Below, piece by piece: positions 9,501 through 22,822 of a stretch of 64,000 nucleotides of DNA. Under the pieces are notes generated by a model that did not search any database, was not told the origin of the DNA, and saw nothing but the letters and a program-made list of their open reading frames with translations. The DNA comes from Chamaecrista fasciculata (lineage: Eukaryota; Streptophyta; Magnoliopsida; Fabales; Fabaceae), in the NCBI GenBank assembly GCA_003254925.1, contig QANZ01031358.1, forward strand, positions 1 through 64,000, read 5' to 3'. How positions within the stretch are numbered: position 1 is the stretch's first letter; each line of letters starts with the position of its first letter. A program made the position numbers and the translations under genes.

Positions 9501-12500
9501 TTCTCCGAAGGTTTTTGCTTTCCTCATTGATTGGCTGTATATTAATTGCATATCTACTACTACGTACCTTATTTGATTGACTTATCACAGAAGTTGAGAA
9601 GATTCTTTTATTTTTTAAAAATGCAGCAGATCTTTCTTACAAGTTATGATTTTGCGTTTCTTACATCAAAACAATAATTATGTACTTCCAAAACTATCCC
9701 TAGCCATTTAAAAAAATGGAAAAAAATTTAGGAATAATTGGAATGTTCCTTAAATGGGATAATGGTGAAAATAAAAAACTTATTTGTGACTTGAAAAGTG
9801 AGACATACTGATGTTAGCTAGTGATGGAGCCTTAGGTTTCCAGGGAGAATTATGGTTTCTAGTGTGTTCAATTAGAGATTAATGTGCGTTTTGATGACAT
9901 AGGATTTCTCATGGAAGAGAATTGGATTTCAGGATGAACCTGTGCAAGTAGGGTTTTAGGTTTTAACCAAAAGATAGATAATATTAGGTCAACTCTTAAT
10001 GTTGTGCAAAGAAAATCAGGTTTGAGTAGTGTAGAAAATTACTGAGGGAAAACAGTAGCTGATAACACAATGGATGAATTTTTAAAGCTATCTTCTAAGG
10101 AAATCAGATTTGGGTTGCATAGAAAATTAAAGAGAACAGAACAGTAATTTAGAAGAAGATAAACCTAGGCTCCTCAGGCATCATATCTTACCTGGGGTTT
10201 GATAGAGCCACAGAACCACGCCAATATCAAATTGCTGAAAACTCAGACTGAACCTTCTTGAAAAAAAAAAAAAAAGAAAAATATTTGATTAGATTAGAGC
10301 CTCTTGAAAACAGATCGCCTATAACATGTGCTACAAAGACTGGGATTTCACAATAGATTTCTTAATCCTAATCTTTTTTTCTTTTTTTTCTTTTGTGGGG
10401 GATAAACTTCCTTAATCCTAATCTTTGAAAGATTATAACCTCCTACTTCTATCAATAGTAAGACTCTGAGTAAAAGTTAAAATTTAAAGTAAAACCCAGT
10501 AACCTCTAGAAACATAATCTGAAGTCGAAATAGTAGTACAACAAAGGCAGGTCATGTGAAAGTTACTCAAATTACCCCCAAGTCCGAAAATATAAAATTA
10601 AATAATGTAATGAGTTAGCTAAGAACCCTAAATAATTTGATATAGTACAGGTATGAATTATTACAATTTGGCACATAATTAAAACTGACTGAAAATTCTG
10701 AGATAATCTTTAAGCTTATACTTTCATCCTTCTTCACATGCATTTTGGGACTGCAGGAAATGAGTAGATAGAAAATAACGAGGGAAGGATAGAAAAATTT
10801 CAAGACCTTTTAACATTTTCTGCGTCTGTGGACGCTGACATAAAATAGTCATTCTTAAAATTAGCTATGATGACTACCCTGGTTTTCGAACTGCATTGTT
10901 TTTCCTTTTTTTTCAACAAAATTCATACAGCTTATGTATACACATATACATTTAGTCCCACTGTTGCAGTTGGTCATGCATTGTTTTCCTCGTGATTAAA
11001 GCATGTATCTTCTGAAATAGGATCTACAGAAGCTTTTCGAGGTTCTCATGGGGCAGTTGCGGCAACTTTTGGGCCTAAAGTCTACTAACATCTACGCTGG
11101 TCTGTTTGGGACATCCATCCTCCTTGGGAGTGAAAGAGGTTTCACAGAATGGTAAAAATAATGGCCTTTTCACCCTTCAATTTTTTTTTTAAATAATTTT
11201 GAAAGGTTTTCACTGCAGTTATTGCATAAACCAAAGACAGAAGTGCCAAATGTTTCAAATGGATTTAATGAACATAAAGTTTGACTTATGAAGGGCAGAT
11301 ATTTAATTTTAACTATTTTCTTATGAGGGGGAAAAACGAGTCTTACTTTAGAAAGGCATGAGTAGGATATTACTAATATTACTAATAACAAGCTGAAGCA
11401 TTTTATGCTACGAGGTATTGACTCATGCCTCTTTTGTCACTCGATCTGCTTCTTGGGATGCTACAAACAGAGTTTATTCACCTTATATACTATGTCCATA
11501 TACTTCATAGGGCTGAGGTTCTGTTTTTTTTTTTTATTTTAATTTTTCTCCCTTGCTTTATGTAAGGGCACTGAAAGAAATATTGTCTGCATATGCAGGG
11601 AGTTGGATGTTTTGTCACGGAAACATTCATGCTTTAATCTCCATTCATGTGCCACAACGCTTGGATCTCTTTCTAGATTGGTATGTTTATCAATAATCTT
11701 CCTCCTTTATTGGGTGTCACAAGCTTTCATGATTCAGCTGGGTATTGTATTTTAAAAGCTTGTGAAATTTTTGTGTAGGTACAATCATTGCCAAGGATGA
11801 TTATCAAGGACGAAATTGGAAAACAGGTAAGTTGTTGAAATAATTGAGTTTTTCATGTTATTGTAATAACATTTAAGTTCATCTGGAAATACATTTTTTT
11901 TGCTATGATATATGTAATAAATTTGTTATTTTCCTTGGCTAATTCTTGAATTGGATGAAAAAAAGATAATTGAAGGAGGATAAGAAATGTGTTGATCAAC
12001 GTGGTGTTTTGCCTTACAATTTGTATTTTGAGAACCGTAGCTGAATGTGCTGATGGAACTTTTCATGCTTTCATGCTATGTTTTTTCTAGCGAGAAACAG
12101 TTTTTTTTTTTTTTTTAATTTGTATGGGTTAGTTTTATCATAGGTTTTTTTAAAATAAGTTAGCAATTGAGTGGAAGATTTTTTGGTTTCATATATATAT
12201 ATATATATATTAAAATACAAATAAATGATGGCTAAGTAAACTTCTACAATATATAGACAAAACTGTTTAGTAGTGATCTGGATATATATTGCCGCATGGT
12301 TAAAGCAATTTTCTTCCTTTCAAATTCAGGTACAAAAATCTTAAGTTCATGTCATGAAATTTCAGTTTTCATTCAGAAATTGTGTACATTAACTCAGTTT
12401 TCGTAGTCATGATTCAGCTGGTTTTATAAGATCACTTCTGCCTAATTAATTTATATGATAACTTCTATCTTTTTTTCCTAACTTTTGATAGATATGGATG

Positions 12501-13411
12501 TAGATTTTCCTACTCTGTCCCCTCAATATTCTGTTTTAAGCAGGTGGAGTTTTCTCTAGAGGCTGCGAAACTGGCCCAAAGTAATGCGTCGGTTGGAACA
12601 TATGATGCTGCAGCTGGTACGTTCTTTCTTATCTTTAATGTGATATAAATTCTTGTAGCTGGTTTGGATGCCGTTGATATTTTGGTTACTAAATTATGGT
12701 TATTGTCCTGTCTTGGCAGCATCGTCTAGGCAATCAAGGTCTCTGGCGGAGGATGCCTTTTTTCACCCATCAATTATGTCTATCAGCTATTATTCATTTG
12801 AGCATTGTTTTGCTGTCTATTCGGTTTGTCACTCTACTCTACCTATATGTTCTACAATACTAACAATTTTTTGTCTTAAGTTTATGGGTATGGATGAAAA
12901 TGCACTTGACCTCTATGATTCCCACGCTATTGACTGAAACTTTTTTAGTTCTAGACATTTATAATTAGGGAATGTATATTATATCTCTTAAAAGTGAAGA
13001 TTATTTAGTTTGAGAAGATTGTTTTTCTTAAAAGTGAAGGAATGAATAAAATGGAACAAGCATGATCTTGAAAAAAGATGGTATTCATCTAGAAGGTCCA
13101 AATAATTACTACCTCCAGCTTTAAATATCAGTTTGGTTTTTATTTTGGTACATTATTTAACTTTATCTTTTTACTCATTCACAAGTCTTCATTACCTAAA
13201 TCCTATATTAATATGTTAGTTTGCTGTTCTGGACATGCTTGACTAATGGGATGGAGTAAAGTGATTTTGTCATATTTTATCTGTGTTGCAGCCATTCTTT
13301 CTGCCAGTTTCAATGCATTTGCTACTGGCTGCTCTAAGAGAATGGAGGAGATACAAGCAAGAACATAAAAAGTACGTGGTGTGGAAGACCAAAACAAAAG
13401 TTACATCTTAG
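6533..13411 (+). CDS. PIGS: GPI transamidase subunit PIG-S
   Basis: PIG-S is a membrane subunit of the ER GPI transamidase, which cuts a C-terminal signal and joins the protein to a GPI anchor. I read 13 coding exons: 6533-6689, 6776-7469, 8171-8255, 8350-8439, 8857-8930, 9224-9350, 9421-9510, 11021-11151, 11599-11680, 11779-11826, 12544-12616, 12720-12823 and 13292-13411. All junctions are GT-AG and in phase, giving 624 residues. The N-terminus has a membrane segment (FIVILSVLFSFILG, about residue 45) followed by GFPLLWKSIEIYRAPLPF, typical of the family. The middle has MWGGVVVWNP, and the C-terminus has a second hydrophobic stretch (PFFLPVSMHLLLAAL). Length agrees with plant homologues. The ATG context is CTGCAATGG. 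Exon borders are hand-made and some could shift by a few bases. Confidence 0.93.
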
Positions 13412-14391
13412 TCACCTTGACCCAAGATTGTAGGGGTCATTAGAAGCAAGTTTACACTGTAGTAGAGATAAATGTGAAAAGAAATTGCTTTGTTGTGTTT
13501 ATAGAAGCTTCCATTTTTTTTTTTTTAACAATTAACAATGTTGAAACGGCTGTTATTGACTTATTGTACTATTGTGAAGAGAAAATGTAGTAAAAGTGAA
13601 AGTAAACTTGTTTTAAACTTTTACACAAAGTGTCCCCTAAAATCCAAACTTTACGGTGGAGGAAATTTATCGTCCTCTAGTTTAATACTATCTTTTCATT
13701 ACAGTGGTCTGTACTTTGACACTCTTTCATTACAACTCTATCCTTAAGATGTCTTGGTTTTTCTAGGATTTGTAAACCCTTAAATATTGTAAACTTTGCT
13801 ACAGAAGCACCGTTGACTACTGTCGCACAATGATCTAGCAAGTATTTTAAGTTAATGCGTCATTGTTAGAGAGAAGAACATTCACTATAATTAATATCCT
13901 TATCAGTAAATCTATTTAAAAAAGTAATTATATCTACCAAGGGCATAGTCATATATAACAAATCAAATGTACTTTTTCAAGAATTGGCCTTAATTAATGA
14001 AAGCGTAAGGGCATTATTCGCTCCAAAGTTATACCGCAGCCGAAAGAAACGCTATGAGTAAGAGTACAGCAAAATTTATGTCCCATCTCTTCATTCAATC
14101 CTAGTTTGATAAACAAATCCATAAAGGCATCAACAATTGTCGAAAACCAGATTCTATGCATTACCAAATTTAAGATGACTATCATCAACGAAACTAGAGA
14201 TGGATAGGGGGGAGTGGTATGGAGAAAAAGGTTTAAAAAATTAGGTGATAACAGCACCAAGCAAAAACGAAAAAAGAGGGTGCTTACAGTCAAGGTTAAT
14301 AAAGTATAAGCATGCGCCAACTAACAAGTATTATATCAGTACTATTAATCATACACTACCAGAAGAGGAAAAATAACTCCAATTCTAAATG
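13412..14391. other. Intergenic stretch between two converging genes
   Basis: This stretch lies between the stop codons of PIG-S (plus) and the SAM-domain gene (minus). It is AT-rich, includes a short poly-T at about 13514-13526 and probably holds both 3' ends. No repeat or coding sequence was recognised. Confidence 0.6.
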
Positions 14392-17300
14392 TCAACCCTT
14401 CGACTCTAAAGCCAATAGTATCTTCTTCCTTGGCCCCTGAAACAAGCAAAGAAAATTCAGAATAAAACACCTTGAAGCAGAAAGAAAGACATAAATTAAT
14501 ACTTGTGAAGTGAAGATATTCTTGGCAAAGGAAATAAAAGGAATGGAATTCTACAACAGGAACCTAGTTAGATGTCCCATTTAAACACACTTCAACTATA
14601 TAACACCACATAGCCTAGTCCAAAGCAATCACATCAAAATGACCCAAAGAACATAAGTAACCTATAAAGATAACTAGAAAGGGTTTTAGAAAACCTAACG
14701 TTCCAAGTTACTCTAACCAAAAGGAAGCATTGCTTTCAAAAGTTGTCATTGAATGAGAGCACCCCTAGGCTATCCTTCTAGAGGAAAATTTCTTCTGGGG
14801 GACAGAAGTTGCAAGATAGATGGAAGGATTATTTTCACAAACTCTTCAACGAGGGTCAGACGACAAGTTACAATTCAGATGGAATAAGTAAGGAAGAGGA
14901 CCTTAACTACAGCTTTTATCGCAGAATTCAAGAACAGGAAGTGGTGCAAGCTCTGAGAAGGATGGATAATGGGAAAGCAGTTGGACCGGATAATCTACCA
15001 ATTGAGGTGTGGAAAAGTTTAGGAGGCAAGGGGGTGAGCTGGTTGAACAAACTTTTCAATGTGATTTTGCGCTCCAAGAACATGCCGGATGAATGGAGGA
15101 AGAGTACCCTTATTCCTGTGTACAAAAACAAGGGAGATATTCAGAACTGCGGGAACTACAGGGGGATCAAACTCATGAGCCATACTATGAAATTATGGGA
15201 GAAGGTTATTGAGAGGAGGCTGAGGGCTGAGACACGTATTTCTGAAAATCAATTTGGTTTCATGCCTGGAAGGTCTACCACAGAAGCCATTTATTTACTG
15301 AGAAGATTGATGGAAAGTTATCAGAGCGCTCATAAGGATCTTTACATGGTTTTCATCGATTTAGAAAAGGCTTATGACAGAGTACCAAGGGATATTTTAT
15401 GGAAGGCTTTGGAGAAGAAAGGAGTTCGGGTGGCTTATATACGGGCGATTCAAGACATGTATAACGGGGTTACAACTTGTGTGAGAACACAGAGTGGAGC
15501 AACGAGGGATTTTCCTATTACCATAGGACTTCATCAAGGCTCAGCTCTGAGCCCATACCTCTTTAATGTGGTACTGGATGTACTCACTGATCATATACAA
15601 GAGGCGGCACCAAGGTGCATGCTCTTTGCTGATGACATTGTCTTGGTCGGGGACTCCAAAGGCGAAGTCAATGCAACACTAGAAAGGTGGAGACAAGCTT
15701 TGGAGACTTATGGTTTTCGTATCAGTAGAAGTAAGACAGAGTTTATGGCGTGTAAGTTCAGTGGCAGAGAAGGGGATACTACAGATATTGTAAAACTCGG
15801 TGATCATCAATTACAAGAAGTTACAAGCTTTAGGTATTTGGGAACGATTTTGCAAAGCAAAGGGGAAATAGAAGAGGATGTTAATCACAGGATTCAGGCA
15901 GGGTGGATGAAGTGGAGAAAGGCCTCAGGGGTTATCTGTGATAAAAAAGTGCCGCTTAAACTAAAAGGAAAATTTTACCGCACGGCAATAAGACCCGCTC
16001 TATTGTATGGTACTGAATGTTGGGCAATAAAAGGGCAACATGAGCAAAAATTCAACGTGACTGAGATGAGAATGCTTCGTTGGATGTGTGGTCATACTAT
16101 TATGGATAAGATCAGGAATGAAGTCATCAGAGAGGAGGTTGGTGTGGCGCCTATCATTGAGAAATTGGTCGAAACACGCCTTAGGTGGTTTGGGCATGTG
16201 CAAAGAAGACCTTTAGAGGCCCCGGTACGCAGAGTTGATCAAATGGTAGAGAATCCTATAATCCGGGGAAGGGGAAGACCAAAGAAAACTATCCAAGAAA
16301 CTATCCGAAAAGATTTAGCTATCAATAACCTTACGGTTGACATGTGCAAGGATAGAACACGTTGGCGTCAGTTGATTCATATAGCCGACCCCACCTAGTG
16401 GGATAAGGCTTTGGTTGTTGTTGTTGTTGTTGTTGGACAGAAGTTGCAAAAACTTCACCCTTTACCAACCGTACAGGAAAGTCAGTTAACTACTTCAAAG
16501 AGCAACACAAGGCACACTGCATAGAGGCAGATCAACGCTAAGCACTACAACTCTTAACAGAAACCTTCAACCAACCATTAATAAGATTCTAGGTTTGAAA
16601 TTTCAAACAAGTACTCAGAAGTGCTTAGTGACAGAGTGTGGCAGTTATGAATTTTTCATCTTTTGACCTTGTTTTTGCTGTTTCCTTTGATGAATTATCT
16701 TACCAAAACAACACATGTTACCAATAATGTGGACAAAAATTGGGTCATAGGGCATATTCCTATTCAACATTATCAAAGCAAATGTACAATATTGCTGCCG
16801 GAAGACAAAGCAACCAAAAAGTACACACGGCTAATAGTTCGATGATGCCTACCATTGGTATACCCATGGCTTTGAGATCCTCGTCAGTCATGTGCAACAG
16901 AGCCGTCATATCAACCTAAAGACACAAGTTTTACAAATGAAAACTCTCTCTTGGTGGTATAAACGGAAATCCTAATAAATCATTAAACTTGAAACTAAAG
17001 GAAAAAGAAGAGAGAGATATGTTGGTAGACTGCATACTTCTTCAGCTTGAAAAGTTATGAGATACTTCTCAAGACCCAAGGAATGCAAAAATTCGTCAAC
17101 TGAAGAATCAGGCTGTAAAAGCAAGAACCAGAATTAGTATCCTATACTTTCAAATTATTCTCATGAAGAAATGCATTGCACTAAGAATTTTCAAATGGGA
17201 AAAATAAAAAGTTAACAAAATTAATATACTTCAGCAGATGATGGTAAAATAAAATACTTCTTGGCAAAATAAAAAAATTAAACCAAGTTAATATAAGCCT

Positions 17301-20300
17301 CTATAAGTCATGAACCTCCTACCAGGCCTATATTTATATTTATGCTTATATTCTAAGATGACACTTCTCTCTAAAAATTCTCCAGTTGTGTGTGCATGAG
17401 TTAGAAATTACAATAACTACCGAGTTGATGCATGTGTGAGGATTTTACTAAAAGAAAGTACCAAAAAGAAATGTATACAAAAAAAAATGCAGGGCACTAG
17501 ACATGAGGCCCTAGTCATCAATTCTTAAACAGAAAGTTGACCTTAAATAATATATTTTGTAACTGAAACAATAAATTCCTGAATTAAAATATTCCCATCT
17601 CAAAGCCAATACCCCATACAAACTCATGCATCTATCATTTTCTATCTTTTAAAGCCGTGCTGTGCTGTCATTCATTCCAAATCACTTTGTATACATTCTA
17701 TAAAGCTTCTCTATTTAAAATAAAGTGCATTTATATTATACCTCTACGGCATCTAATTTAGGTTTTCTTATCTCACCCTCAACCAAAGTAAACTACCACT
17801 GTGAAAAAACTTATCCACATTCCCACCCAGCCTATCTCTTATTGTGCTACTATTCATCCACCAAAACACCAGCATCTACGGGGAAGAGAATTCATTGGAG
17901 AGAAATAAGCTAAATGGTTGTTATAGACACAATGGTAGAGGATATGATGCTACAAAGGGGCTTGAAGCCTTATAAAAAGATGGTTATGTTAGATTCAAAG
18001 CCTCTCTTTCTTTAGTTTCTAATCTTTAATTGAAGGAAGAGAGGATATAAAAGTTCCTTGTCCCGAAACCTTCTCTACACTATATTTTAATAGAAGAAAG
18101 TAGCATAAAGCTTTTACGGAGCTTCAGCTCCCTTTCCCCAAATATCTCCTCCGTCTTTCTTTCCTCAATCTTCATCCTGAAATCTTTTGTTTCTTCAACT
18201 GAAAAGAAAGAGGGGTGGCAAAGCTTCCCAAAAGCTCTGTGGCCCTCCTATCAGGTGTCCCCAGTTTTTTCAATCGTAACCCCTGGACCATCATGAAAAT
18301 CGTTCATGCTTTTAAGGTTAAAATCTGAATTTTATCCAAAACCCAAAATAAATTGGCCCTCTATAACGATTCTCTAGACCATGAAATCTAATCAAACTGA
18401 CACATAATACATTAACATTCTCCAAGACAGAAGAACTTACAGACCAAAAATTTGGTCCTCAACCTCAATCATCACACAGGAAGGTAAAAACTAAAATAGA
18501 CAATGATTCAATTCTTTAATATGAAGACTGATGTTCATTACAGTAACCGTGTATTTCAATTATTAAGATATCAAGTACCATGAAACATGCAACACTGTAC
18601 ACACCATGTATAATAAAAGTTGATGTTTAGGCATAAAAAGCACTATAAATAACCAAACAACTCCCACAAATAGTTCTTAATCATTCACTGAAGAAAAGAA
18701 ATATAATAACAATAAACCTTTTGAGAAGGCTTCTTTCTGGGAGCTGGGTTTGCTGCTCTTTTAATCTGTGATGCAGGTACTTCAGCGTTCACACTTTTAC
18801 TGCTTGGTTTAACAACTTCCACTTTTGATTTTGGCGGATCAGAATTTTTTGGCTGTGGAGTCATTGTCCCTGATAACCTTTCACGTAGATCACGCATACC
18901 TGGAGTGGAATTCTTTCCACTCTGAAAGGCTGGTTGAAGGCCCTTCTTTTGAAGCTTCTGACGAAGGTCTTGAGCATTGACACGGCGATCTTCACAAGTC
19001 ATTAAAAAAAGTCAAAACCCAAAAAAAGAACTAATGGCATCCAACAAGATCAGCAACTTATACTTGCATATGATAATAACAGTCAATCCATACTAGAAGC
19101 TCGAGGTTCATCATCATCAAAAAGATCATGCTCCCATTTGTCATCTTGTCTCTGCCTGCAAAATTTATGACTTTAACTAAATCATTGAAGTTTTTATTTT
19201 CAATAATCATTCAAATTTCAAACACTCAACAATCAGAATAAACTTGCCAAATATGAGGGGCATACTAATCTGAAGCAGTCAATACCACACAACCAACTAG
19301 AAAGTACAGAAAATACAAGCTATGGCAGTAATTCAAGAAATGACTAATACTGCTCCAACAAACAATAATGTGAATCACCAAACGTGGAAACCACAGGCTA
19401 TAAGATAAAGTTCTAGTCCTTAGATAATTTCTGTACCTTTAGGCATTTCATTTCATATGTGCATTCTTGAAAGAAGTTTTATAAATGTATCTTTTAGTGA
19501 TCTGTAGCTTCCACCCAGGGAATACAAACAACGTTTCTAACTAGAACTCCATAGTCTAACTTGGGTATCATGGGTATGAGATCTATGCAACATATTAAGG
19601 TAGTTGGAAAATGAACAAATTCTATTTTCTATAAGTGCAACTACATACATACATTTGCAAAGTAAGAAACACTTTCTAAATCAAACAAAAGTGTCACCAC
19701 TTGATATTACCTCTATAGAATGATTATTAGCACTTAGAGAAACTATATTTTGAATCTCACATACCTTTGATGACAAGTTTATATATATAAGTGCACAGAA
19801 CAAAGAGTGTATACAACCAAACCAAGGAACATTGTGTCTCATCAAATAATCTCACATAAGAACTCCCAATGGGGTCACTCTCGGTCAATTTCCTGTCTCA
19901 CTATAAATCTCTCTTCTTTCCCTATGATATCGGACTCCCATTTTACACTATGAATCAGTAATCAGAATGACCATGCTTGAATTTCTAAGTCAAAGGCTCT
20001 TATGGTGCAAACTTGTATTTTAAAACCTACCTAAAGTTTGCAAAAACTCAACCAAACCAATTCAAAAATTGACCTCCTAGGCCTGAATGAAGATATGACG
20101 ATGACATCATTTCAAACTTCGACATGTCTAATAACCAACCCATGATTGTGAAACTACCTCATCTATCATTTTCATTATCATTTAACAGAAAACCAGAAAT
20201 TTCAGCTTCAAAATAGTCCTCCTCATACCACCAAACATCACAAGAGTATAACCAGTACGCTAAAGAAAAGCCTGATAATCATAACTCATACCATGAAAAA

Positions 20301-20746
20301 TACTAACAACCTATGATGCAGCGACATTTGAAAAACAAAGCTATAACATGTCCACTTTGCGTCTAACACTTGTATTGACACGAGACTTCAGGTCCTAGCT
20401 AGCATCTCGTAACAGGAACTGTAATAAGTAAAACTCCCATTCTAAAAAATATATGCATTGCTAATAGATTTACAATCCTAAAGTCTTACTATTCGGAGAA
20501 GAATGTGGTGCAATACCACCCTCAAAGAAGACCACGGGAAATGGGAAATGGGAATGATTATTCTAGTTACAGCTAAAGATTAAAATTTTTCCACGGGAAA
20601 TGGGAACAGCGGAAAACAAGACAACGGGATGAAACCGACCTCTTTCCGGTGACTTGACGTTGCCGAGTAGAGTCACTGCCAAAATTACCATTAAGACGTT
20701 CCTTTACTGACCTCCTGGCTCCACTCTCCACCCGATCAGCATACAT
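14392..20746 (-). CDS. Small protein with a C-terminal SAM domain
   Basis: Six coding exons on the minus strand (20640-20746, 19094-19155, 18718-18989, 17038-17112, 16853-16915, 14392-14436) join in phase to 207 residues. The start ATG at 20746 gives MYADRVESGARR. The frame upstream is open but has no ATG. The first 145 residues are charged and probably disordered, with VNAQDLRQKLQ and a Lys/Pro/Ser-rich middle. The last 60 residues form a sterile alpha motif: SVDEFLHSLGLEKYLITFQ, EEVDMTALLHMTDEDLKAMG, and the end GPRKKILLAL. SAM domains mediate protein-protein or RNA contacts. The partner here is unknown. The last intron (14437-16852) is swollen by a LINE. A homologue, At3g07170 as I recall, lies near PIG-S in Arabidopsis. 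Confidence 0.88.
14800..16449 (+). mobile_element. 5'-truncated RTE-type LINE with 15-bp target duplication
   Basis: The 15-bp sequence GGACAGAAGTTGCAA occurs at 14800-14814 and again at 16435-16449, framing an insert of about 1.62 kb. The insert ends in a (GTT)n tail (about 16413-16434) rather than poly-A, which is typical of plant RTE-clade elements. The body is a reverse transcriptase frame cut off at its 5' side, so the endonuclease is missing. It lies within the last intron of the SAM-domain gene, in the opposite direction. An exact duplication and an unbroken frame point to recent arrival. Confidence 0.92.
14815..16398 (+). pseudogene. Reverse transcriptase ORF of RTE LINE, 5' truncated
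   Basis: An open frame of about 528 codons has no ATG at its start because truncation fell inside the ORF (DRWKDYFHKLF). The RT blocks appear in order: IPVYKNKGDIQNCGNYRGI, QFGFMPGRSTTEAI, VFIDLEKAYDRVPR (first catalytic Asp), GLHQGSALSPYLF, LFADDIVLVGDS (catalytic FADD, usually YADD or FADD), KTEFM and FRYLGTILQ. The RTE-type C-terminus follows, with RPALLYGTECW and RWFGHVQRRP. The upstream AP-type endonuclease is absent. The frame has no internal stop. It is not expected to be translated as it stands because no start codon or promoter remains. Confidence 0.88.
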
Positions 20747-20788
20747 CTTGAAATAGTTAGTTCGAAATGAAGAAAGCACCCTAATCCT

Positions 20789-20797
20789 AAACCCTAA
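20789..20797. promoter_or_regulatory. Telo-box in the leader of the SAM-domain gene
   Basis: The sequence AAACCCTAA lies about 45 bases upstream of the SAM gene ATG. Telo-boxes in plant 5' leaders are associated with growth-linked expression of translation and ribosome genes. The role here is inferred. Confidence 0.45.
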
Positions 20798-20799
20798 GT

Positions 20800-21175
20800 T
20801 GAGCAGTAGCAGAGGAAATCAGATTGACGGAAGCAAAAATGCAGAATTGCTGGAACGTCGAATGCGAAACCCAATCCAGAAAGGGACACAGGAAATGAGA
20901 AACCCTAACTCTACTAACCTTAGAAAAGGATTCAATAGTTGAAAATGAAAACGAGAGAAGCGGTGTAGGGGAAATTCGAATTCGAAGAGAAATCGAGCTG
21001 AAGAAGAGTTTTTAGATGTGCGATTTGCTAAGTGTTCGAGGTGTCGCAGTCGAAGAAGAGAGAGAGAGAGAGAAAGAGAGAGAAAGCTTGAAGAGAATGA
21101 AAATGAAGAGATTTTCTGGTACGGATGGCGAAGGGGGCGAAGGGACTTTTCGCGCAATTAGCATTTAGCAACGAA
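20800..21175 (-). promoter_or_regulatory. Probable promoter and CT-rich leader of the SAM-domain gene
   Basis: On the minus strand this region is rich in CT, with a (CT)n run at about 21055-21085, as is usual for plant core promoters and leaders. An open frame through it is low-complexity (LSLSLSLLRLRH) and I do not regard it as coding. Confidence 0.4.
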
Positions 21176-21552
21176 AATATATATGGGCTAATTATTTAGC
21201 CCTATCCACTTTTGTACACTGTTTTTGTTTTTGGATGGAGGGAATTATATTAAGATTAAAGTTTGATTCTTTAGCATAAAATGTAATTGTTGATGTGGCA
21301 TAATTATAGTCATTAATATAATTTAATGTTAAAAATAATAATAAAATAATAATTTTTTTAACCAATTAAAACGGTGTATGAAGTCATATCACTAATTACG
21401 TACAACTAATTCTTCCACGTATTATTATCTTATTGACTCATGACATATTGCATCTCGTATCAAGAATTAAACTTTGCATTATAGTCCAACTCATTATATT
21501 AATTTCCCTCCCAATAAAAAGATACCGGGGGATATTTAGAAAAATCAAAAAA

Positions 21553-22822
21553 GGTAAATTATTAGAAAAGTCATTGTACTTTGGTGTAATTATTCATTAG
21601 GGGTCGGGTTCATGTAGTTTAAAAGTGTCAAAAATAGACTTGAGTTTACTCTATAAGTAGAAAGAGTTCTTGTGGTATATTTTCATCTAAAAATTAACGA
21701 ATGTCAGCATTTTCATTAAGATTTCATCCCTTCTTTCAAGATTTTTTTTTCTTTCATTCAAGTCTCTGATTCATCTTAAAATAGTCCAGAAAGTTCATAC
21801 AAGGCACGGGAGAGATTCGATTGAATTTTTGGAAACTTTATGATACATGTGGTAATTTAGGTGCAAGATTCATCGACTAAAATTACTATTTTATCCCTGT
21901 AAAAACATATATCCATAAAAACATGAAATTTCAAAAATAGAGTTTTTCAACAAAATTTATATGGTTAGGCTCGTTGCGAATAGTAGGTTTCAAGTATGTA
22001 ATTTATTTTAAAAAAATTTACCTCTATCAATTATTATTTCTTACTTGAAAGTATCTTATAACGAGACAACAAAATAACTTATGTAAAATTTTTAAATCAA
22101 AATTTAACTACAAGTTTATAATAACTTATAGATTTATTATATAATCTTATTTTAAACAAACTGCTAAGTTTAACTTTATATATATATATAAATTCTTGAG
22201 ATATTACATGTCATATTCCATTTGCTTTTTTCCGCCTATAAATGGTGAACCATGAAAACGAGTTTAGTTATTGATTTTCTCTATGAATGAAATTGATAGA
22301 AGGAGAGAGGAGAACTGGGTTGAAATCCAAAGAAAACGAGTTTTGATAATGTGATTTCAAGTGGTGAATTCAGTTTCTTGTTTGATTGTTAGGTCAGTTT
22401 TCTTCCACTTTTATATCATGTTTGTGTTATTGTTACTCTTTTGCTGCTTGATTTCATCTGAGTTGATGATTTTTTTTGTTTGAAAAGTGTGTGAAAATGA
22501 GAAAGAATGGATTGAGGTTTTCGATTTGCAAGTTTTAAGGACTTAATTGATAAAGATGATAAACTTTATAGACTATTTTGAGATGAATCAGGGATCTTAA
22601 TGAAAGGAATTCTTGAAAGAATGGGTGAAATCTCGATAAAAATGCATTTGAACAAATCAAGTGAGGTGCACATGATGGGATTCGTTAGTGTTTGAATCGA
22701 AATATAGCATAAGGACCATTTTTACTAACATAGTAAACTTTAAGCTCGACTTTAAACTTTTTGAACCGCATGGACCCAATCTCTAATTGCCGCAAATCAC
22801 ATGGATCTTCTTATAATTTACC
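21553..22822. mobile_element. Long-TIR element, about 1.27 kb, with a unique centre
   Basis: The left arm (about 21553-21800, starting GGTAAATTATTAGAAAAG) and the right arm (about 22560-22822, ending ATAATTTACC) are diverged inverted repeats of roughly 250 bp. They share blocks such as CTGATTCATCT and TTCATTAAGAT. The centre holds non-repeat sequence with a TATA-like CCTATAAATGG at about 22235 and a leader-like, T-rich stretch. This suggests captured promoter, leader or intron DNA. The flanks are A-runs, so a target duplication cannot be proven. There is no transposase. Confidence 0.6.

Noticed and set aside
20746..20779. Upstream start for the SAM-domain gene (MLSSFRTNYF...)
   Set aside because: The first codon is GTG, not ATG. 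The ATG at 20746 is the first usable start.
20819..21157. Open frame of 112 codons on minus
   Set aside because: It is a low-complexity Ser/Leu run from a CT-rich leader and promoter, not a protein.
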